Numbered from the stretch's first letter, positions 24,594-34,011 are shown. The stretch is 64,000 nt of DNA from JACPVF01 sp964502095 (GCA_964502095.1 CAZCUF010000003.1:62001-126000); one strand, 5' to 3'. Made by a program: numbers and translations. Notes: generated by a model not told the origin, from the sequence alone.

Positions 24594-25760
24594 TTACGGC
24601 GTTGACGTGCTTGTCGGTTGAATGGCGGTTTTCGGCACGGATTTCAACTCGGGCGCGGGCGGCGGGCCGACCTTGAACCCGTGGTCGCCGGTGTAGGTGA
24701 AATAGGTGACCTGACCGGGGTAGATATACATCCATTCCTGCACATCTTTTTCATAGCGGAAGCTGACTTTATATAATCCCGCAGGCAAATCGCCCAACAC
24801 CATGTTTTCGTTGTAATAAGGATCGTGATTGACCGGCCCGGGCCCGTAGGTTTTCACAACATGCGTTTCCCGCGTTGTTTGATTTTGAACCGTGATCTCT
24901 ACTTGTTGCAAAGTGTTGCCATCCGTATCCGTGATGCGGGCGGCCAATACGCCCCAGCCTTGCGGTGGAACCATCCATAGCTCGGGGTTATACGTGCTGA
25001 AAAAATCGTTGACAGGAAAGCGCACTTCGAAATGAACGTGCGGCCCTGTGGTCGCGCCGGTGTGACCGACCAATCCCAAAATGTCTCCGGTGTTCACGTG
25101 CTGGCCGGAGACCGCGATGATTTTACTCATGTGCGCATATACGGTAAAAAGCTGTTGTCCGTTGAAACCGAAATCATGTCGAATGGCAACCGCCTGCCCA
25201 TAAGGATCGCTGAGATCGCCGGGAGCTTGCGTGAAGAGTCCCCAATTCGCCCATACCACAGTGCCCGGCCCCGCCGCATAAATGGGCGTGCCTTCGGGCG
25301 CGTCGATATCCACGCCGGTATGCACGACGTTCGCGAAGAATATGCCGCCGTAACGATAATTTGCCAGCGGCCAATTGACCTGATCCGCGGCGATGGGACG
25401 CACGAAATAAAAATGATCGTATAGCGACATGGCCCACGGCACCGGATACAACGGCGGACGCCAACTGCTGACCGGCGCCGCGCCCGGGGTGGGCAGGTCA
25501 AAACGAAATGGCGCCAGCGTGGGAGTTGCCGCCTCATTCTGGACCTCGGGCTGGGTCGTCGTTAAACCGGCGATCACCGGCGTAGGCGTGACCGCGTTCA
25601 TGGATTGCGAACAGGAAGACAACAATAACGCAATCAAGGCGATAAACGATCCAGCTATATTGTTGCGAGGGCGCGCAAGCCTCGATGCGATCTCTGCTTT
25701 TAATGGAACTGCTTCGCCATGTCTTTGGCGCTTCTCGCAACGACGTTTGATTCGACTCAT
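24594..25760 (-). CDS. M23 peptidase-domain lipoprotein
   Basis: A long N-terminal region leads to a hydrophobic stretch and a lipobox-like LLSSC near residue 50. A shorter product starting at a downstream codon cannot be excluded. The M23/LytM domain spans about residues 135-250: VVHTGVDIDAPEGTP carries the zinc His and Asp, and VYAHMSK and HVHFEVR carry the other His residues. A C-terminal beta domain of about 110 residues (ARITDTDGNTLQQVEITVQNQ...) resembles a carboxypeptidase-regulatory-like/Ig fold. It starts by ATGA overlap with the TolB-like gene. Confidence 0.85.
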   Translation of the reverse strand: MSRIKRRCEKRQRHGEAVPLKAEIASRLARPRNNIAGSFIALIALLLSSCSQSMNAVTPTPVIAGLTTTQPEVQNEAATPTLAPFRFDLPTPGAAPVSSWRPPLYPVPWAMSLYDHFYFVRPIAADQVNWPLANYRYGGIFFANVVHTGVDIDAPEGTPIYAAGPGTVVWANWGLFTQAPGDLSDPYGQAVAIRHDFGFNGQQLFTVYAHMSKIIAVSGQHVNTGDILGLVGHTGATTGPHVHFEVRFPVNDFFSTYNPELWMVPPQGWGVLAARITDTDGNTLQQVEITVQNQTTRETHVVKTYGPGPVNHDPYYNENMVLGDLPAGLYKVSFRYEKDVQEWMYIYPGQVTYFTYTGDHGFKVGPPPAPELKSVPKTAIQPTSTSTP

Positions 25761-27622
25761 TGTGGAAATGTGGGAACGATCGTTGGCGGAGTGGACGTGG
25801 GTAACGGCGTTTTGGTCGCGGTACCTGTGGGCCGCGGCGTGGGACTCAGAGTCGCGGAGCCGGTGGGGCGCGGTGTGCGCGAAGGCCCGGGTGTTTCAGT
25901 GGGAATCGGCGTCCGGCTGGGAGTTGCTGTCGGCGGCAGGACAACTGTCGGTGTGATCAGAGCGTCCGGTGGATACAGTTCGAGCATGGCGGAATACCAA
26001 TCGAGTCCGCCGGTGAGAACGAATTCGGCGAAGCGCGCGCCCGCGTAGTAGGTGCGCCAGTTGGGCAATGCAGGAAGTCTTTGCCAGCCGTAAGCCGCGG
26101 CCAGCGAAGTGACATCCACCCAATAGCCGGGCGGAACCGGCGCGTAATTTCCGCCGGCTTCGTACGTGCTGGGGTTGAGATCGTAGCGGCTGTTCAAATC
26201 CCAGGGTGAGTCTTCGAGCGGCTCTCCCAGCGAGCCGTCCTGCTTTTGCGCGCGCAAATATAAACGCCAATAAGTTTCGTTGCCGATTGCTTCACGCACA
26301 GCCACCATCCAGCCTGCGTTGGTCATCAGCGGATTGAGCGCGAACGCGCGGCCGGTGTATAACCAGTCTTCGCTGTAACCCGGGTCCAGCGAGGTGGTAA
26401 GCGGAACAAAGGCATTTTCCAAACTGGCAAGCGCGTCCCAGCCCGCGTTTTCGATCACGCGCTGGCGCAGGGCGTTGAAGGATTCATCCACCAGATCGTG
26501 CAGTTGCGGATATGGCGCCTGCACATCGGGTAAAGCGACAAGATACCAGCGTTGATTGGGCACATCAGCGGCCGGCGTAACAATCGGCGACCATAACGCG
26601 GCGGGCGTCAGCGCGGCGGCTTGTTGATACACCGCAGGCAATGGATTCGGTAAAGAGACATTCGGCCAGATGATGCCGCGCGCGTAGCCGGGCAAAGGCA
26701 TGGGCGGCAGTAGTAATTTTCCGTCGAGCGTATACGAAATGAGATATTCCTGATTCGGCCCGCTGACCAGTGTGATGAGTTGATCGCCGCGGCTGTTCCA
26801 GGCCGGCCAATCGCCGTCGCCGACCCATTGTGCGGGACGATCCGGCTGTTTCGGGTTCCAGGCAAAGATTCCGCTGTAGCCGGTGGCTTCCGCGTCGGCG
26901 GCCCAAGCCAGATAACTTCCGTCCGTGTTCCACACAGGATGACTCTCGGCGGCGTTTTTCGTGTTACTGATATCTTGAAAGCGGCCCGGATCAGTGCGAT
27001 TCAGATCGGCCAGCCAAACGTCGCTATCGCCGCCGCGGTCGGAGATGAAGACGATTTGCCTGCCGTTCGGTGCCCAGGCAGGCGAATGATTGGCGGCTGA
27101 ATCATCGGTGAGCAAAATCGGGCTTTGACTTGCATCGGTCAGCGATTGAATCGCGATTTGCAGACTCCCATCCTGATAAGTTTCGTACGCGATCCAGGCG
27201 CGGTCCGGCGACCAGGTGGGCGAGGCGTCGTATTGCGGCGTGTCGGTTAATTGTTGCGTACCGCCGGTTTGCAGGTCGAGCAGATAAATATCCCAGAAGC
27301 CGCCGCGGTTGGAAGCGAAGGCAATGCGCGCGCCGTCCGGGCTGAGCGCGGGCGTGATATCGCTCCAGTTGCCGCTGGTCAGGCGCGTCAATGCGAGTTG
27401 GCCGGGGATGGTGACGAAGAGATGAGCATAACCGTTCTCTTCGATGGACAGCACAACCAGGTCTTTGGCGAGGGCGGACTCGGCAGTGACTGGTGGGGGC
27501 GTGTCGCTTTGCGTGATGATCGGCGCGGATGTTTCAGGCGCGGCGCGCCCGCAGGCGGAAAGAATCGTGATCAGCGAAACCAGAAGCAGGGCGCGGACGG
27601 AAACGGAGAAGCGCGTCGGCAT
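25757..27622 (-). CDS. TolB-like beta-propeller lipoprotein
   Basis: The lipobox LSAC lies at the end of the signal peptide. Residues about 50-340 contain PD40/TolB-type propeller blades with the repeated pattern 'SPDGxxIAFxSxRxGxxDIYL' (SPDGARIAFASNRGG, PNGRQIVFISDRGG). A second globular region follows and a Thr/Pro tail ends the protein (about 560-621). It is a surface protein of unknown ligand, likely cotranscribed with the M23 lipoprotein and the small gene upstream. Confidence 0.85.
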   Translation of the reverse strand: MPTRFSVSVRALLLVSLITILSACGRAAPETSAPIITQSDTPPPVTAESALAKDLVVLSIEENGYAHLFVTIPGQLALTRLTSGNWSDITPALSPDGARIAFASNRGGFWDIYLLDLQTGGTQQLTDTPQYDASPTWSPDRAWIAYETYQDGSLQIAIQSLTDASQSPILLTDDSAANHSPAWAPNGRQIVFISDRGGDSDVWLADLNRTDPGRFQDISNTKNAAESHPVWNTDGSYLAWAADAEATGYSGIFAWNPKQPDRPAQWVGDGDWPAWNSRGDQLITLVSGPNQEYLISYTLDGKLLLPPMPLPGYARGIIWPNVSLPNPLPAVYQQAAALTPAALWSPIVTPAADVPNQRWYLVALPDVQAPYPQLHDLVDESFNALRQRVIENAGWDALASLENAFVPLTTSLDPGYSEDWLYTGRAFALNPLMTNAGWMVAVREAIGNETYWRLYLRAQKQDGSLGEPLEDSPWDLNSRYDLNPSTYEAGGNYAPVPPGYWVDVTSLAAAYGWQRLPALPNWRTYYAGARFAEFVLTGGLDWYSAMLELYPPDALITPTVVLPPTATPSRTPIPTETPGPSRTPRPTGSATLSPTPRPTGTATKTPLPTSTPPTIVPTFPQ

Positions 27623-27634
27623 GGGATCGGTCAG

Positions 27635-28006
27635 TTAAGCGGAAGCCGGTTCATCGTCCGCGGGATGCGGCTGGATATCGAGAGAAATTTTATGCGGTTC
27701 GTCCGCCGGGCCGTCCGGATAATATAACTTCGCTTCGAGATTGTAGGGATTATGCAGTTCGCCGCGCAGGTGCATGGTGAATTCGATCTTCCAGGACAGC
27801 GGCTCGACGATGCTGGCCGAAGCCGCCTCGTCGCCGTTTGAATCGCTGAGCAGGACTTCGAGATGCGGCCGTTTTTGGAAAGGCGTCATCTCGATCCCTA
27901 CATGCAGGCGGCGGCCATCGGGATACGGCCTGGCAGTGAGAGAAATAATTTTGGTTTCCTCGGGCGTTGTGCGCGTGAGGCCATCTTCAGGGAAGAAAAA
28001 TTCCAT
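27635..28006 (-). CDS. Small conserved-type cytoplasmic protein, unknown
   Basis: The product has 123 residues and no signal or membrane segment. The middle part alternates beta-like strands (RRLHVGIEMTPFQKRPHLEVLLSD..., WKIEFTMHLRG). I do not recognise a family. I start at ATG 28006, because a perfect extended -10 box (TGTTATAAT) lies 7 nt upstream. A longer frame reaching 28216 would overlap the divergent lipoprotein gene. It is first in the unit followed by the TolB-like and M23 lipoproteins. Confidence 0.7.
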   Translation of the reverse strand: MEFFFPEDGLTRTTPEETKIISLTARPYPDGRRLHVGIEMTPFQKRPHLEVLLSDSNGDEAASASIVEPLSWKIEFTMHLRGELHNPYNLEAKLYYPDGPADEPHKISLDIQPHPADDEPASA

Positions 28007-28013
28007 GCACAGG

Positions 28014-28022
28014 ATTATAACA
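28014..28022 (-). promoter_or_regulatory. Extended -10 box of a leaderless unit
   Basis: TGTTATAAT on the minus strand ends 7 nt before the ATG at 28006. No ribosome-binding site is present, so the mRNA is probably leaderless. Confidence 0.5.
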
Positions 28023-28195
28023 GTGATGGAAGTTTGGCCGATACAGGCCGTTTGTAATGAGAATTTTGTTTGCTGAAGAAACGAGTAGATATATAATTTT
28101 CGAGGATGATTTTTATTGGTGGGAAATTGCAGGCTCGAAACTTGCCGGTGAATTGCCAGTAAAACTGTCTTCTTTGATCGCTTTGCGGAGGGAAA

Positions 28196-29278
28196 ATGCG
28201 CACGAATTTTGCTCACTGGATTGTGCTGTGCATTGCCAGTATTCTGTTGAGTTCCTGCGGGGCAGGGACGGCGTTGCCGGATTCAACTCCGATTCCACCA
28301 ACTAAAACACTGACTCCAGTCCCGACTTCTACTCCTGTTCCCTCACCGACGTTCACGCCCACGCCCGGAATTGGTACCACTACATTAGGCAGTGACGGCA
28401 CAATATTAATGTTCGTCCCCGCAGGAGAATTTACCATGGGCGGCACTCAGGCGTTGCTCGATCAGGTGAAGGAAACCTTCGCGCGCGAAAATGCGCCTCT
28501 CGACTGGTTCACGGTCAAAGGTCAGAATCCTTCTGACAGCGAACCCGCGCGTCAAGTGTATTTGGATGCGTTCTGGATAGATCAGACTGAAGTCTCGATT
28601 GCACAATATAAGAAGTGTGTGGACGCCGGGGGATGCCGCGAGGCCGCGCCGCAGAAAGGTTATAACGCGGATCATTATCTGCCGATCTATAATGACCCTG
28701 CCTTTGAGAATCATCCTGTGGCCTATGTGAACTGGGAAATGGCGGATACCTATTGCAAGTGGGCAGGGCGGCGTCTGCCTACTGAAGCTGAGTGGGAAAA
28801 AGCCGCGCGCGGAACGGACGGACGCATGTTCACGTGGGGAAATTTTCACACCCTCGAGCAATCGGGAAATCTTCCGCTTGGCTGTTCCGATAAAGTCACC
28901 GATATATCACCCTACGGCGCGCCGGACATGGATCTGCCCGCCTGCTCGCCCAGACTCTATACATATCCCGAATTTCTGGATACCTCCGAAGTAGATACAT
29001 ATCCCAAAGGCGCAAGTCCGTATGGCGTGTTGAACATGGGCGGCAATCTCAGTGAATGGGTGGCGGACTGGTATTCAGCAACTTATTATGCTGTTTCTCC
29101 CGCCTCAAACCCGAAAGGTCCCGAAACTGGAAGCGTGCACGTGAATCGAGGGCCGAATTTCATGAGTAACGCCAATGAAGGCGGGTTATTCATCACACTG
29201 CGCGGTTACGGCTCCCCGGAAGAAATAAAAAATTACTGGTCCAGTTGGGGTTTCCGCTGTGCGATGGATTATCAATAA
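28196..29278 (+). CDS. Formylglycine-generating-enzyme-like (SUMF1) lipoprotein
   Basis: A signal peptide with lipobox LSSC (Cys21) and a Thr/Pro linker precede a SUMF1/FGE-sulfatase fold (about residues 65-358). Typical parts are FVPAGEFTMGG, VYLDAFWIDQTEVSIAQYKKCV, HPVAYVNWEMADTYCKWAGRRLPTEAEWEKAARG, MGGNLSEWVADWY and WGFRCAMDY. The two active-site Cys of true FGE are not evident. It is therefore better seen as a carbohydrate- or ligand-binding member of the fold, or a formylglycine/ergothioneine-type enzyme of unknown reaction. GGAGG precedes the ATG. Confidence 0.88.
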   Translation: MRTNFAHWIVLCIASILLSSCGAGTALPDSTPIPPTKTLTPVPTSTPVPSPTFTPTPGIGTTTLGSDGTILMFVPAGEFTMGGTQALLDQVKETFARENAPLDWFTVKGQNPSDSEPARQVYLDAFWIDQTEVSIAQYKKCVDAGGCREAAPQKGYNADHYLPIYNDPAFENHPVAYVNWEMADTYCKWAGRRLPTEAEWEKAARGTDGRMFTWGNFHTLEQSGNLPLGCSDKVTDISPYGAPDMDLPACSPRLYTYPEFLDTSEVDTYPKGASPYGVLNMGGNLSEWVADWYSATYYAVSPASNPKGPETGSVHVNRGPNFMSNANEGGLFITLRGYGSPEEIKNYWSSWGFRCAMDYQ

Positions 29279-29424
29279 AGCAGAATTGCGAGGATTCAAA
29301 AACGACCTGCGAATATATAATTCTGCATATAATCCTTGGTAGGGGAATTGAATAAAAATATCAGTCCAAAATATGTTAATTGTTGACATACTGATTGATA
29401 AAGATTATTACTTTGGAGGAAACG

Positions 29425-30522
29425 ATGACGGATTCGCTGCCAGCCAATGACATGCTTTCTAAGCGAGAAACTGAAGTGCTCAGTTTATTGATCGAGGGAA
29501 AATCAAATAAACGGATTGCATTGCAGATGAATATATCTGAAAAAACCGTAGAGAAACACGTTGCAAATATCTATCGTAAGATTAGCGCCGCCAATCGTGC
29601 GGAAGCGATTCGATGGGGATTGGAACACCAAGGCAGTGGTAGGGATTTTCCCCATGAGCAAAGTAGTGACTCTTCCCATAGCAAGGTATATAGAACTTTG
29701 CTAAGATCCCGGCAAGAAAGGAGAATGTTGATGAAAAAACTGGATTTGTTTATTTCAATAGTTGCCGGAATCCTCCTGGGAATAATCGCAATAACACTTG
29801 GAATTCCGCGCATAATTATGGAACCTCAATCGGCGAGTGCGGCGAACGAGATGGACAATATCCTCACATTGGTTCTAAACAGTCATACCAAGTGGAGCAC
29901 TGCCAGGGGAGAAGCGGAAATTATTTGGTATGACCCGAACGGAGGAGAAAAGACGCAAACATATATCAATCAGTTTGCAATATACCAGCCTCTTTCGGCT
30001 TATGTAGATGGATACAACAAGAACGAGCCGGGCTTTAACGATCAGGAAATATGGATTAGTGACGGAATGAAGGTCTACGATCTGGATAAACAAAACAAAA
30101 CATATACTGAAAGCAGCCTGCCAAAGTTCGCTAACGACTTATCTGTAGTTCCTCGAAGTCTGGCTGAAGTCGAAGCCGATACGATCTACGCTCACCCCTT
30201 TTCACTTCTTATTCCCGCCCCTGTAAAGGAATATATCTATCCTGAATGGTTTGCACAGGGTAATCCAACTTCGGCCTATACATTGATCGGGGAAGATAAT
30301 CTCTTAGGAAGAAACACTTGGATTATCAACTTGAAATATAAGACCGGCCAGGCTACGGCTTGGGTTGATCAATCAACAGGAATGATCTTGAAATTCAGCC
30401 GGGAAGAAAACGGCCAAAAACTTGCGGATGTATCCTTCCTCTCGCTGGAACTGGATGTGCCAATTGACGCCAGCGTGTTTAGCGTGCCTGCGGGTTATCG
30501 TTTAAGCGAGCAATCCAGCTAG
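29425..30522 (+). CDS. LuxR-type HTH fused to a membrane span and LolA/RseB-like extracytoplasmic domain
   Basis: Residues 10-70 are a LuxR/GerE DNA-binding domain (LSKRETEVLSLLIEGKSNKRIALQMNISEKTVEKHVANIY). A basic linker leads to one membrane helix (about 106-126). The remaining ~235 residues are predicted outside the membrane and resemble LolA/RseB-type lipid-binding folds: GEAEIIWYDPNG, WISDGMKVYDLDKQNKTY, a final 'DVSFLSLELDVPIDASVFSVPAGY'. In topology it is a one-component membrane-bound transcription factor. TGGAGGA before ATG 29425 decides the start. A consensus TTGACA lies at 29383. DNA target and signal are unknown. Confidence 0.8.
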   Translation: MTDSLPANDMLSKRETEVLSLLIEGKSNKRIALQMNISEKTVEKHVANIYRKISAANRAEAIRWGLEHQGSGRDFPHEQSSDSSHSKVYRTLLRSRQERRMLMKKLDLFISIVAGILLGIIAITLGIPRIIMEPQSASAANEMDNILTLVLNSHTKWSTARGEAEIIWYDPNGGEKTQTYINQFAIYQPLSAYVDGYNKNEPGFNDQEIWISDGMKVYDLDKQNKTYTESSLPKFANDLSVVPRSLAEVEADTIYAHPFSLLIPAPVKEYIYPEWFAQGNPTSAYTLIGEDNLLGRNTWIINLKYKTGQATAWVDQSTGMILKFSREENGQKLADVSFLSLELDVPIDASVFSVPAGYRLSEQSS

Positions 30523-30539
30523 ATGAGAAGAAAATAAAA

Positions 30540-30626
30540 ATGAAAACTATAAAGCGGACAGCAATTTCACTTGTAATCGCTTGTGTAATGATATTGGCAA
30601 CTATGCTGAAGGTATGTTATTTATAA
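30540..30626 (+). CDS. Possible 28-residue peptide or truncated signal peptide
   Basis: A short frame 17 nt after the preceding stop encodes a basic start and a hydrophobic stretch (MKTIKRTAISLVIACVMILA), like the signal peptide of a lost secreted protein. The ribosome-binding site is weak. It may be a remnant rather than a working gene. Confidence 0.25.
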   Translation: MKTIKRTAISLVIACVMILATMLKVCYL

Positions 30627-30647
30627 AAATATGACAAGCCCTATTCG

Positions 30648-31640
30648 ATGAAGAAAATCGTACTCTTATTTTTAGCGTTCTTCCTGGCCTCTTGCGGAGC
30701 CACATCGAAGAATTCAGTTTCAACTATTGTGACAGTTACTCGAGTTAGTCCTACTATATTAGATGATACTCCAGCCAAAGCGAAAGCCGGTCTAAATGGA
30801 AGGATATTAATCGGCAAACCGGATTCTATCAACCTCGCGAATTGGGACGGTAGTTTTCCTGTTGTGCTTCGCGCCATTGACTCACCGATTCCTATGATGG
30901 CGTTATCGCCAGATGGGACGAACCTTGCATATTTTCAGGGAAATTATGCATATGTTCAGAATATAAAGACTGGAAATGTCCGGCAATTGAATCAAGACAT
31001 AATCGGGAGTATCGGCGGGCAGATGCGCTGGTCTCCTGATGGAAAGAAAATTGTCTTATCTTGCTCAATCCCCAGCCACCCTATAAGTTCCATTTGTTTA
31101 ATTGATGCCGATAACAATAATGTCGAGATTTTGTTAGATCAGAAATCTTTGGGGGAAGTACGCCCATTTTATTTTATTGAATTACAGGACTGGAGTCGGG
31201 ACGGGTCAATCATTGTTTTTACATACTATACGCCGTCGGAGAAAGGCCAGAAACAGGATTTCGAGATTTATCTCTACGGTATGCTGTCAGGAACAATCCA
31301 GAAAGTCCTTGACGGTAAAAAACAAGATGCAATTACGCAAATTAGAAGCGCGGCTATATCGCCGGATAATAAAACTCTGCTGATAAGCGGCATGGATGCC
31401 AGCTCTTCGTTGCAATTATTTCGAATAGAACTACAAAGCGGTATTCTTGATCAGTTGACAAAATCTACGATTTATTGGTTCAGTTCTCCTGTATGGGGAG
31501 GCGACAGTTCTTATTTTTATGCAGACGCCGTCGAGTTTAATGTATCGCCTTACAAAGAGAGCGTTGCCATTCTAACTGCGAACGGCGACATCTTATCGTT
31601 TTTAAATATACAGGGCACCGTCATTGAATGGATAAAGTAA
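30648..31640 (+). CDS. TolB-like propeller lipoprotein
   Basis: The signal peptide ends in the lipobox LASC (Cys16). Propeller-type repeats follow (LSPDGTNLAYFQGNYAYVQNIKTG, RWSPDGKKIVLSC, ISPDNKTLLISGMD), as in TolB/WD40-like PD40 proteins. At 330 residues it has room for about five or six blades. No catalytic site is visible; it is probably a surface binding protein. No clear ribosome-binding site precedes the ATG. Base composition here is more A+T-rich than in the flanking backbone, as for the two genes before it. Confidence 0.8.
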   Translation: MKKIVLLFLAFFLASCGATSKNSVSTIVTVTRVSPTILDDTPAKAKAGLNGRILIGKPDSINLANWDGSFPVVLRAIDSPIPMMALSPDGTNLAYFQGNYAYVQNIKTGNVRQLNQDIIGSIGGQMRWSPDGKKIVLSCSIPSHPISSICLIDADNNNVEILLDQKSLGEVRPFYFIELQDWSRDGSIIVFTYYTPSEKGQKQDFEIYLYGMLSGTIQKVLDGKKQDAITQIRSAAISPDNKTLLISGMDASSSLQLFRIELQSGILDQLTKSTIYWFSSPVWGGDSSYFYADAVEFNVSPYKESVAILTANGDILSFLNIQGTVIEWIK

Positions 31641-31647
31641 GTCCGAT

Positions 31648-31685
31648 AAAAAAGACTACGGAAATTTTTAAAACCTCCGTAGTCT
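31648..31685 (-). terminator. Terminator of serC
   Basis: A perfect 10-bp stem (31653-31662 with 31676-31685) is followed on the minus strand by six T. It lies between the convergent TolB-like gene and serC and may also end the plus-strand transcript. Confidence 0.9.
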
Positions 31686-31710
31686 GATTTAACGATCTTC
31701 CGATTATCTT

Positions 31711-32802
31711 CTACCCGTTCTTCTTCTGGAACTCGCGCATGAACTGTGTCAGCGATTCTGCGGCTTTGACGTCCAATGCGTTGTATAGCGAAGCGCGTAT
31801 CCCGCCGACCGAGCGATGGCCTTTGAGTCCGATCAGATCATTGCTCTTGGCTTCCTTTACGAAAGTACCTTCCAATTCTTCAGATGGCAGGCGGAAGGGA
31901 ATGTTCATCACCGAGCGCGCGTCTTTGTTGGCATGTCCGCGATAGAAGCCGCCGCTCTCATCAATGGCTTTATAGACCAGATCTGCTTTAGTCCGATTCG
32001 TTTTCTCGATGGCGGCAAGTCCGCCCTGCTTTTTGGCCCACTTGAAGACCAGCCCCACGATGTAAATTGCAAAGCATGGCGGCGTATTGTGCAGTGATCC
32101 GCTGGTGGCCATCACTTTGAAATCGAGCATGACCGGCAGATTGGCGGGCGTGCGCTCGATCATATCGTCGCGGGCAATGACGATGGTCACGCCGGCAGGC
32201 CCCGCGTTTTTCTGCGCGCCGCCGTAGATCAGGGCATACTTCGCGATGTCGAGCGGGCGGCTGATGAAATCGGAGGAGGCATCGCACACCAGCGGAACGC
32301 CCGCAGGCGGCTCCGGCTCCACGAAATATTCGATGCCGTGTATCGTCTCATTGGATGTGAAATGCAAATACGCGGCCTTCGGGTCCAGGTCGAGCTTGGC
32401 GGGGAAGCCCTTGAATCCGTCCGTTTCGGTGCTGGCGGCCAGATGGGTCGCGCCGAGTTTCTGCGCTTCCTTTACGGCGGTTTTGCTCCACGTGCCGGTT
32501 ACGATGTAATCCGCCGATACGCCCGCCGCGCGCAAATTCATGGGGATCATTGTGAATTGCAGGTGCGCTCCGCCTTGCAGGAACATCACCTTATAATTGG
32601 CGGGGATGCCAAGCAGTTCGCGTAAATCCGCTTCGGCGGTTTGAATGATGGCTTCGAATTCCTTCGAGCGATGGCTGATCTCCATCACCGACATGCCTGT
32701 GCCTTTGTAATCCAGCATTTCAGCCTGAGCCTGCTGTAACACTTCCAGGGGCAGGGCCGCTGGGCCGGGGTTGAAGTTATAGACGCGCTTTGTATCGGAC
32801 AT
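31711..32802 (-). CDS. serC: Phosphoserine aminotransferase
   Basis: This PLP enzyme converts 3-phosphohydroxypyruvate and glutamate to phosphoserine, the second step of serine synthesis. Motifs are YNFNPGPAALP at the start, EISHRSKEF, and YGGAQKNAGPAG with the PLP-binding lysine, then TPPCFAIYI and VGGIRASLYNA at the end. ATG 32802 has AGGAG upstream; a longer frame to 32838 is unnecessary. The length is 363 residues. It is divergent from serA, with separate promoters back to back. Confidence 0.96.
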   Translation of the reverse strand: MSDTKRVYNFNPGPAALPLEVLQQAQAEMLDYKGTGMSVMEISHRSKEFEAIIQTAEADLRELLGIPANYKVMFLQGGAHLQFTMIPMNLRAAGVSADYIVTGTWSKTAVKEAQKLGATHLAASTETDGFKGFPAKLDLDPKAAYLHFTSNETIHGIEYFVEPEPPAGVPLVCDASSDFISRPLDIAKYALIYGGAQKNAGPAGVTIVIARDDMIERTPANLPVMLDFKVMATSGSLHNTPPCFAIYIVGLVFKWAKKQGGLAAIEKTNRTKADLVYKAIDESGGFYRGHANKDARSVMNIPFRLPSEELEGTFVKEAKSNDLIGLKGHRSVGGIRASLYNALDVKAAESLTQFMREFQKKNG

Positions 32803-32865
32803 GCTATCACTCCTGTGGTTGAATTTTGAAATCGTCAAATCTGGCGGAATTCAGGTTTTCAAACT

Positions 32866-32895
32866 ATTATAACTAGTTGTCAGACAAAGTGCCAA
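32866..32895 (-). promoter_or_regulatory. serC promoter
   Basis: On the minus strand TTGGCA (32890-32895), an 18-nt spacer and a perfect TATAAT (32866-32871). The leader is about 55 nt. Confidence 0.7.
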
Positions 32896-32930
32896 GAACA
32901 ATTAGCACGAATCTCACCTGATTTCTATCG

Positions 32931-32959
32931 TTGACAAAGGATTTTGCCGTTGTTAGAAT
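32931..32959 (+). promoter_or_regulatory. serA promoter
   Basis: TTGACA (32931-32936), a 17-nt spacer and TAGAAT (32954-32959). It lies 35 bp from the opposite serC promoter, so one regulator bound between them could control both. The leader of about 78 nt contains short complementary segments (AGAAAA / TTTTCT). Confidence 0.75.
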
Positions 32960-33043
32960 GCCATCGTGAACTCATCGCCCTCAAATAGAAAATCCGCTGT
33001 GCGTCGGCTGGTTTTCTGTCATTAAATGCACAGGAGAAACAAC

Positions 33044-33949
33044 ATGAAGATTCTTGTTTGCGATAAGACCGAAAAGGAAGCCATCGAACAAATGCGCGCC
33101 GCGGGGCTGACTGTGGATGTGCGCGACGATATTACGCCGGAGGAGCTTCCGAGTGTGCTTCCCGCGTATGACGGCATGGTCGTTCGTTCGCGGACCAAGG
33201 TTCGCCAGCCGTTAATTGACGTTTGTCCCAGCCTGAAGGTGATCGTGCGCGGCGGCGTGGGCCTCGACACAATTGACGCCGAATATGCCCGATCCAAAGG
33301 CGTCACTGTGATGAATACGCCGCTGGCTAGTTCGGCATCCGTGGCGGAATTAGCCATTGGCTACATGTTCGCGTTGGCGCGCTCGCTCTACAAAGCTACA
33401 GCCTCCATGAAATCTGAAAAGTGGGAAAAGAAAAGTTTCGAAGGCGACGAGATCAGCGGTAAGACCCTGGGACTTATCGGCGTTGGGAATATTGGCAAAG
33501 AAGTTGCCAAACGCGCCAGCGCGCTCGGCATGACGGTGCTGGGTCACAGCGCCTCGGGGAAACCGGTGACAGGCATCAAAATGGTTTCGCTGGATGAGTT
33601 ATTGGCGCAATCCGATTACATCAGCCTGCACCTGCCGAAGAATGCCAAGTCCGCCAATATGATCGCCAAGGAACAATTCGCCAAAATGAAGAAAGGCGTG
33701 CGCATCGTCAACTGCGCGCGCGGCGGAATTATCAACGAAGCCGATCTGTACGATGCGCTGGTCAGCGGACAGGTGGCAGGCGCGGCGCTGGACGTCTATG
33801 ATCAGGAGCCGCCGACGGATTGGAAATTGCTCAAACTCGATAACGTGATCGGCTCGCCGCACATCGGCGCCGCGACCAGGGAAGCGCAAACGCGCGTCGG
33901 CGCGGAAGTGGCCGCCAAGTTGATCGAATTCGCGCAGAGCGGGAAATAA
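33044..33949 (+). CDS. serA: D-3-phosphoglycerate dehydrogenase (short type)
   Basis: This NAD-dependent enzyme oxidises 3-phosphoglycerate to 3-phosphohydroxypyruvate, the first step of serine synthesis. It has the Rossmann motif LIGVGNIGKEVA and the catalytic Arg in NCARGGIINE. The Glu is in DVYDQEPP and the His in SPHIGAAT. At 301 residues it lacks the C-terminal ACT regulatory domain, so it should not be inhibited by serine in the classical way. AGGAGA precedes ATG 33044. The serC/DUF1015 neighbours support the role over a generic 2-hydroxyacid dehydrogenase. Confidence 0.92.
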   Translation: MKILVCDKTEKEAIEQMRAAGLTVDVRDDITPEELPSVLPAYDGMVVRSRTKVRQPLIDVCPSLKVIVRGGVGLDTIDAEYARSKGVTVMNTPLASSASVAELAIGYMFALARSLYKATASMKSEKWEKKSFEGDEISGKTLGLIGVGNIGKEVAKRASALGMTVLGHSASGKPVTGIKMVSLDELLAQSDYISLHLPKNAKSANMIAKEQFAKMKKGVRIVNCARGGIINEADLYDALVSGQVAGAALDVYDQEPPTDWKLLKLDNVIGSPHIGAATREAQTRVGAEVAAKLIEFAQSGK

Positions 33950-33956
33950 TCAATAT

Positions 33957-33987
33957 TTATGGGACACGGCCTTGCTGTGTCCCATAA
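33957..33987 (+). terminator. Hairpin between serA and the DUF1015 gene
   Basis: An 11-bp perfect stem (33957-33967 with 33977-33987) is followed only by ACTTTT. It is either a leaky terminator or a processing/stability hairpin lowering expression of the next gene. Confidence 0.5.
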
Positions 33988-34011
33988 ACTTTTCCACAGG
34001 AAATTTGCCCA

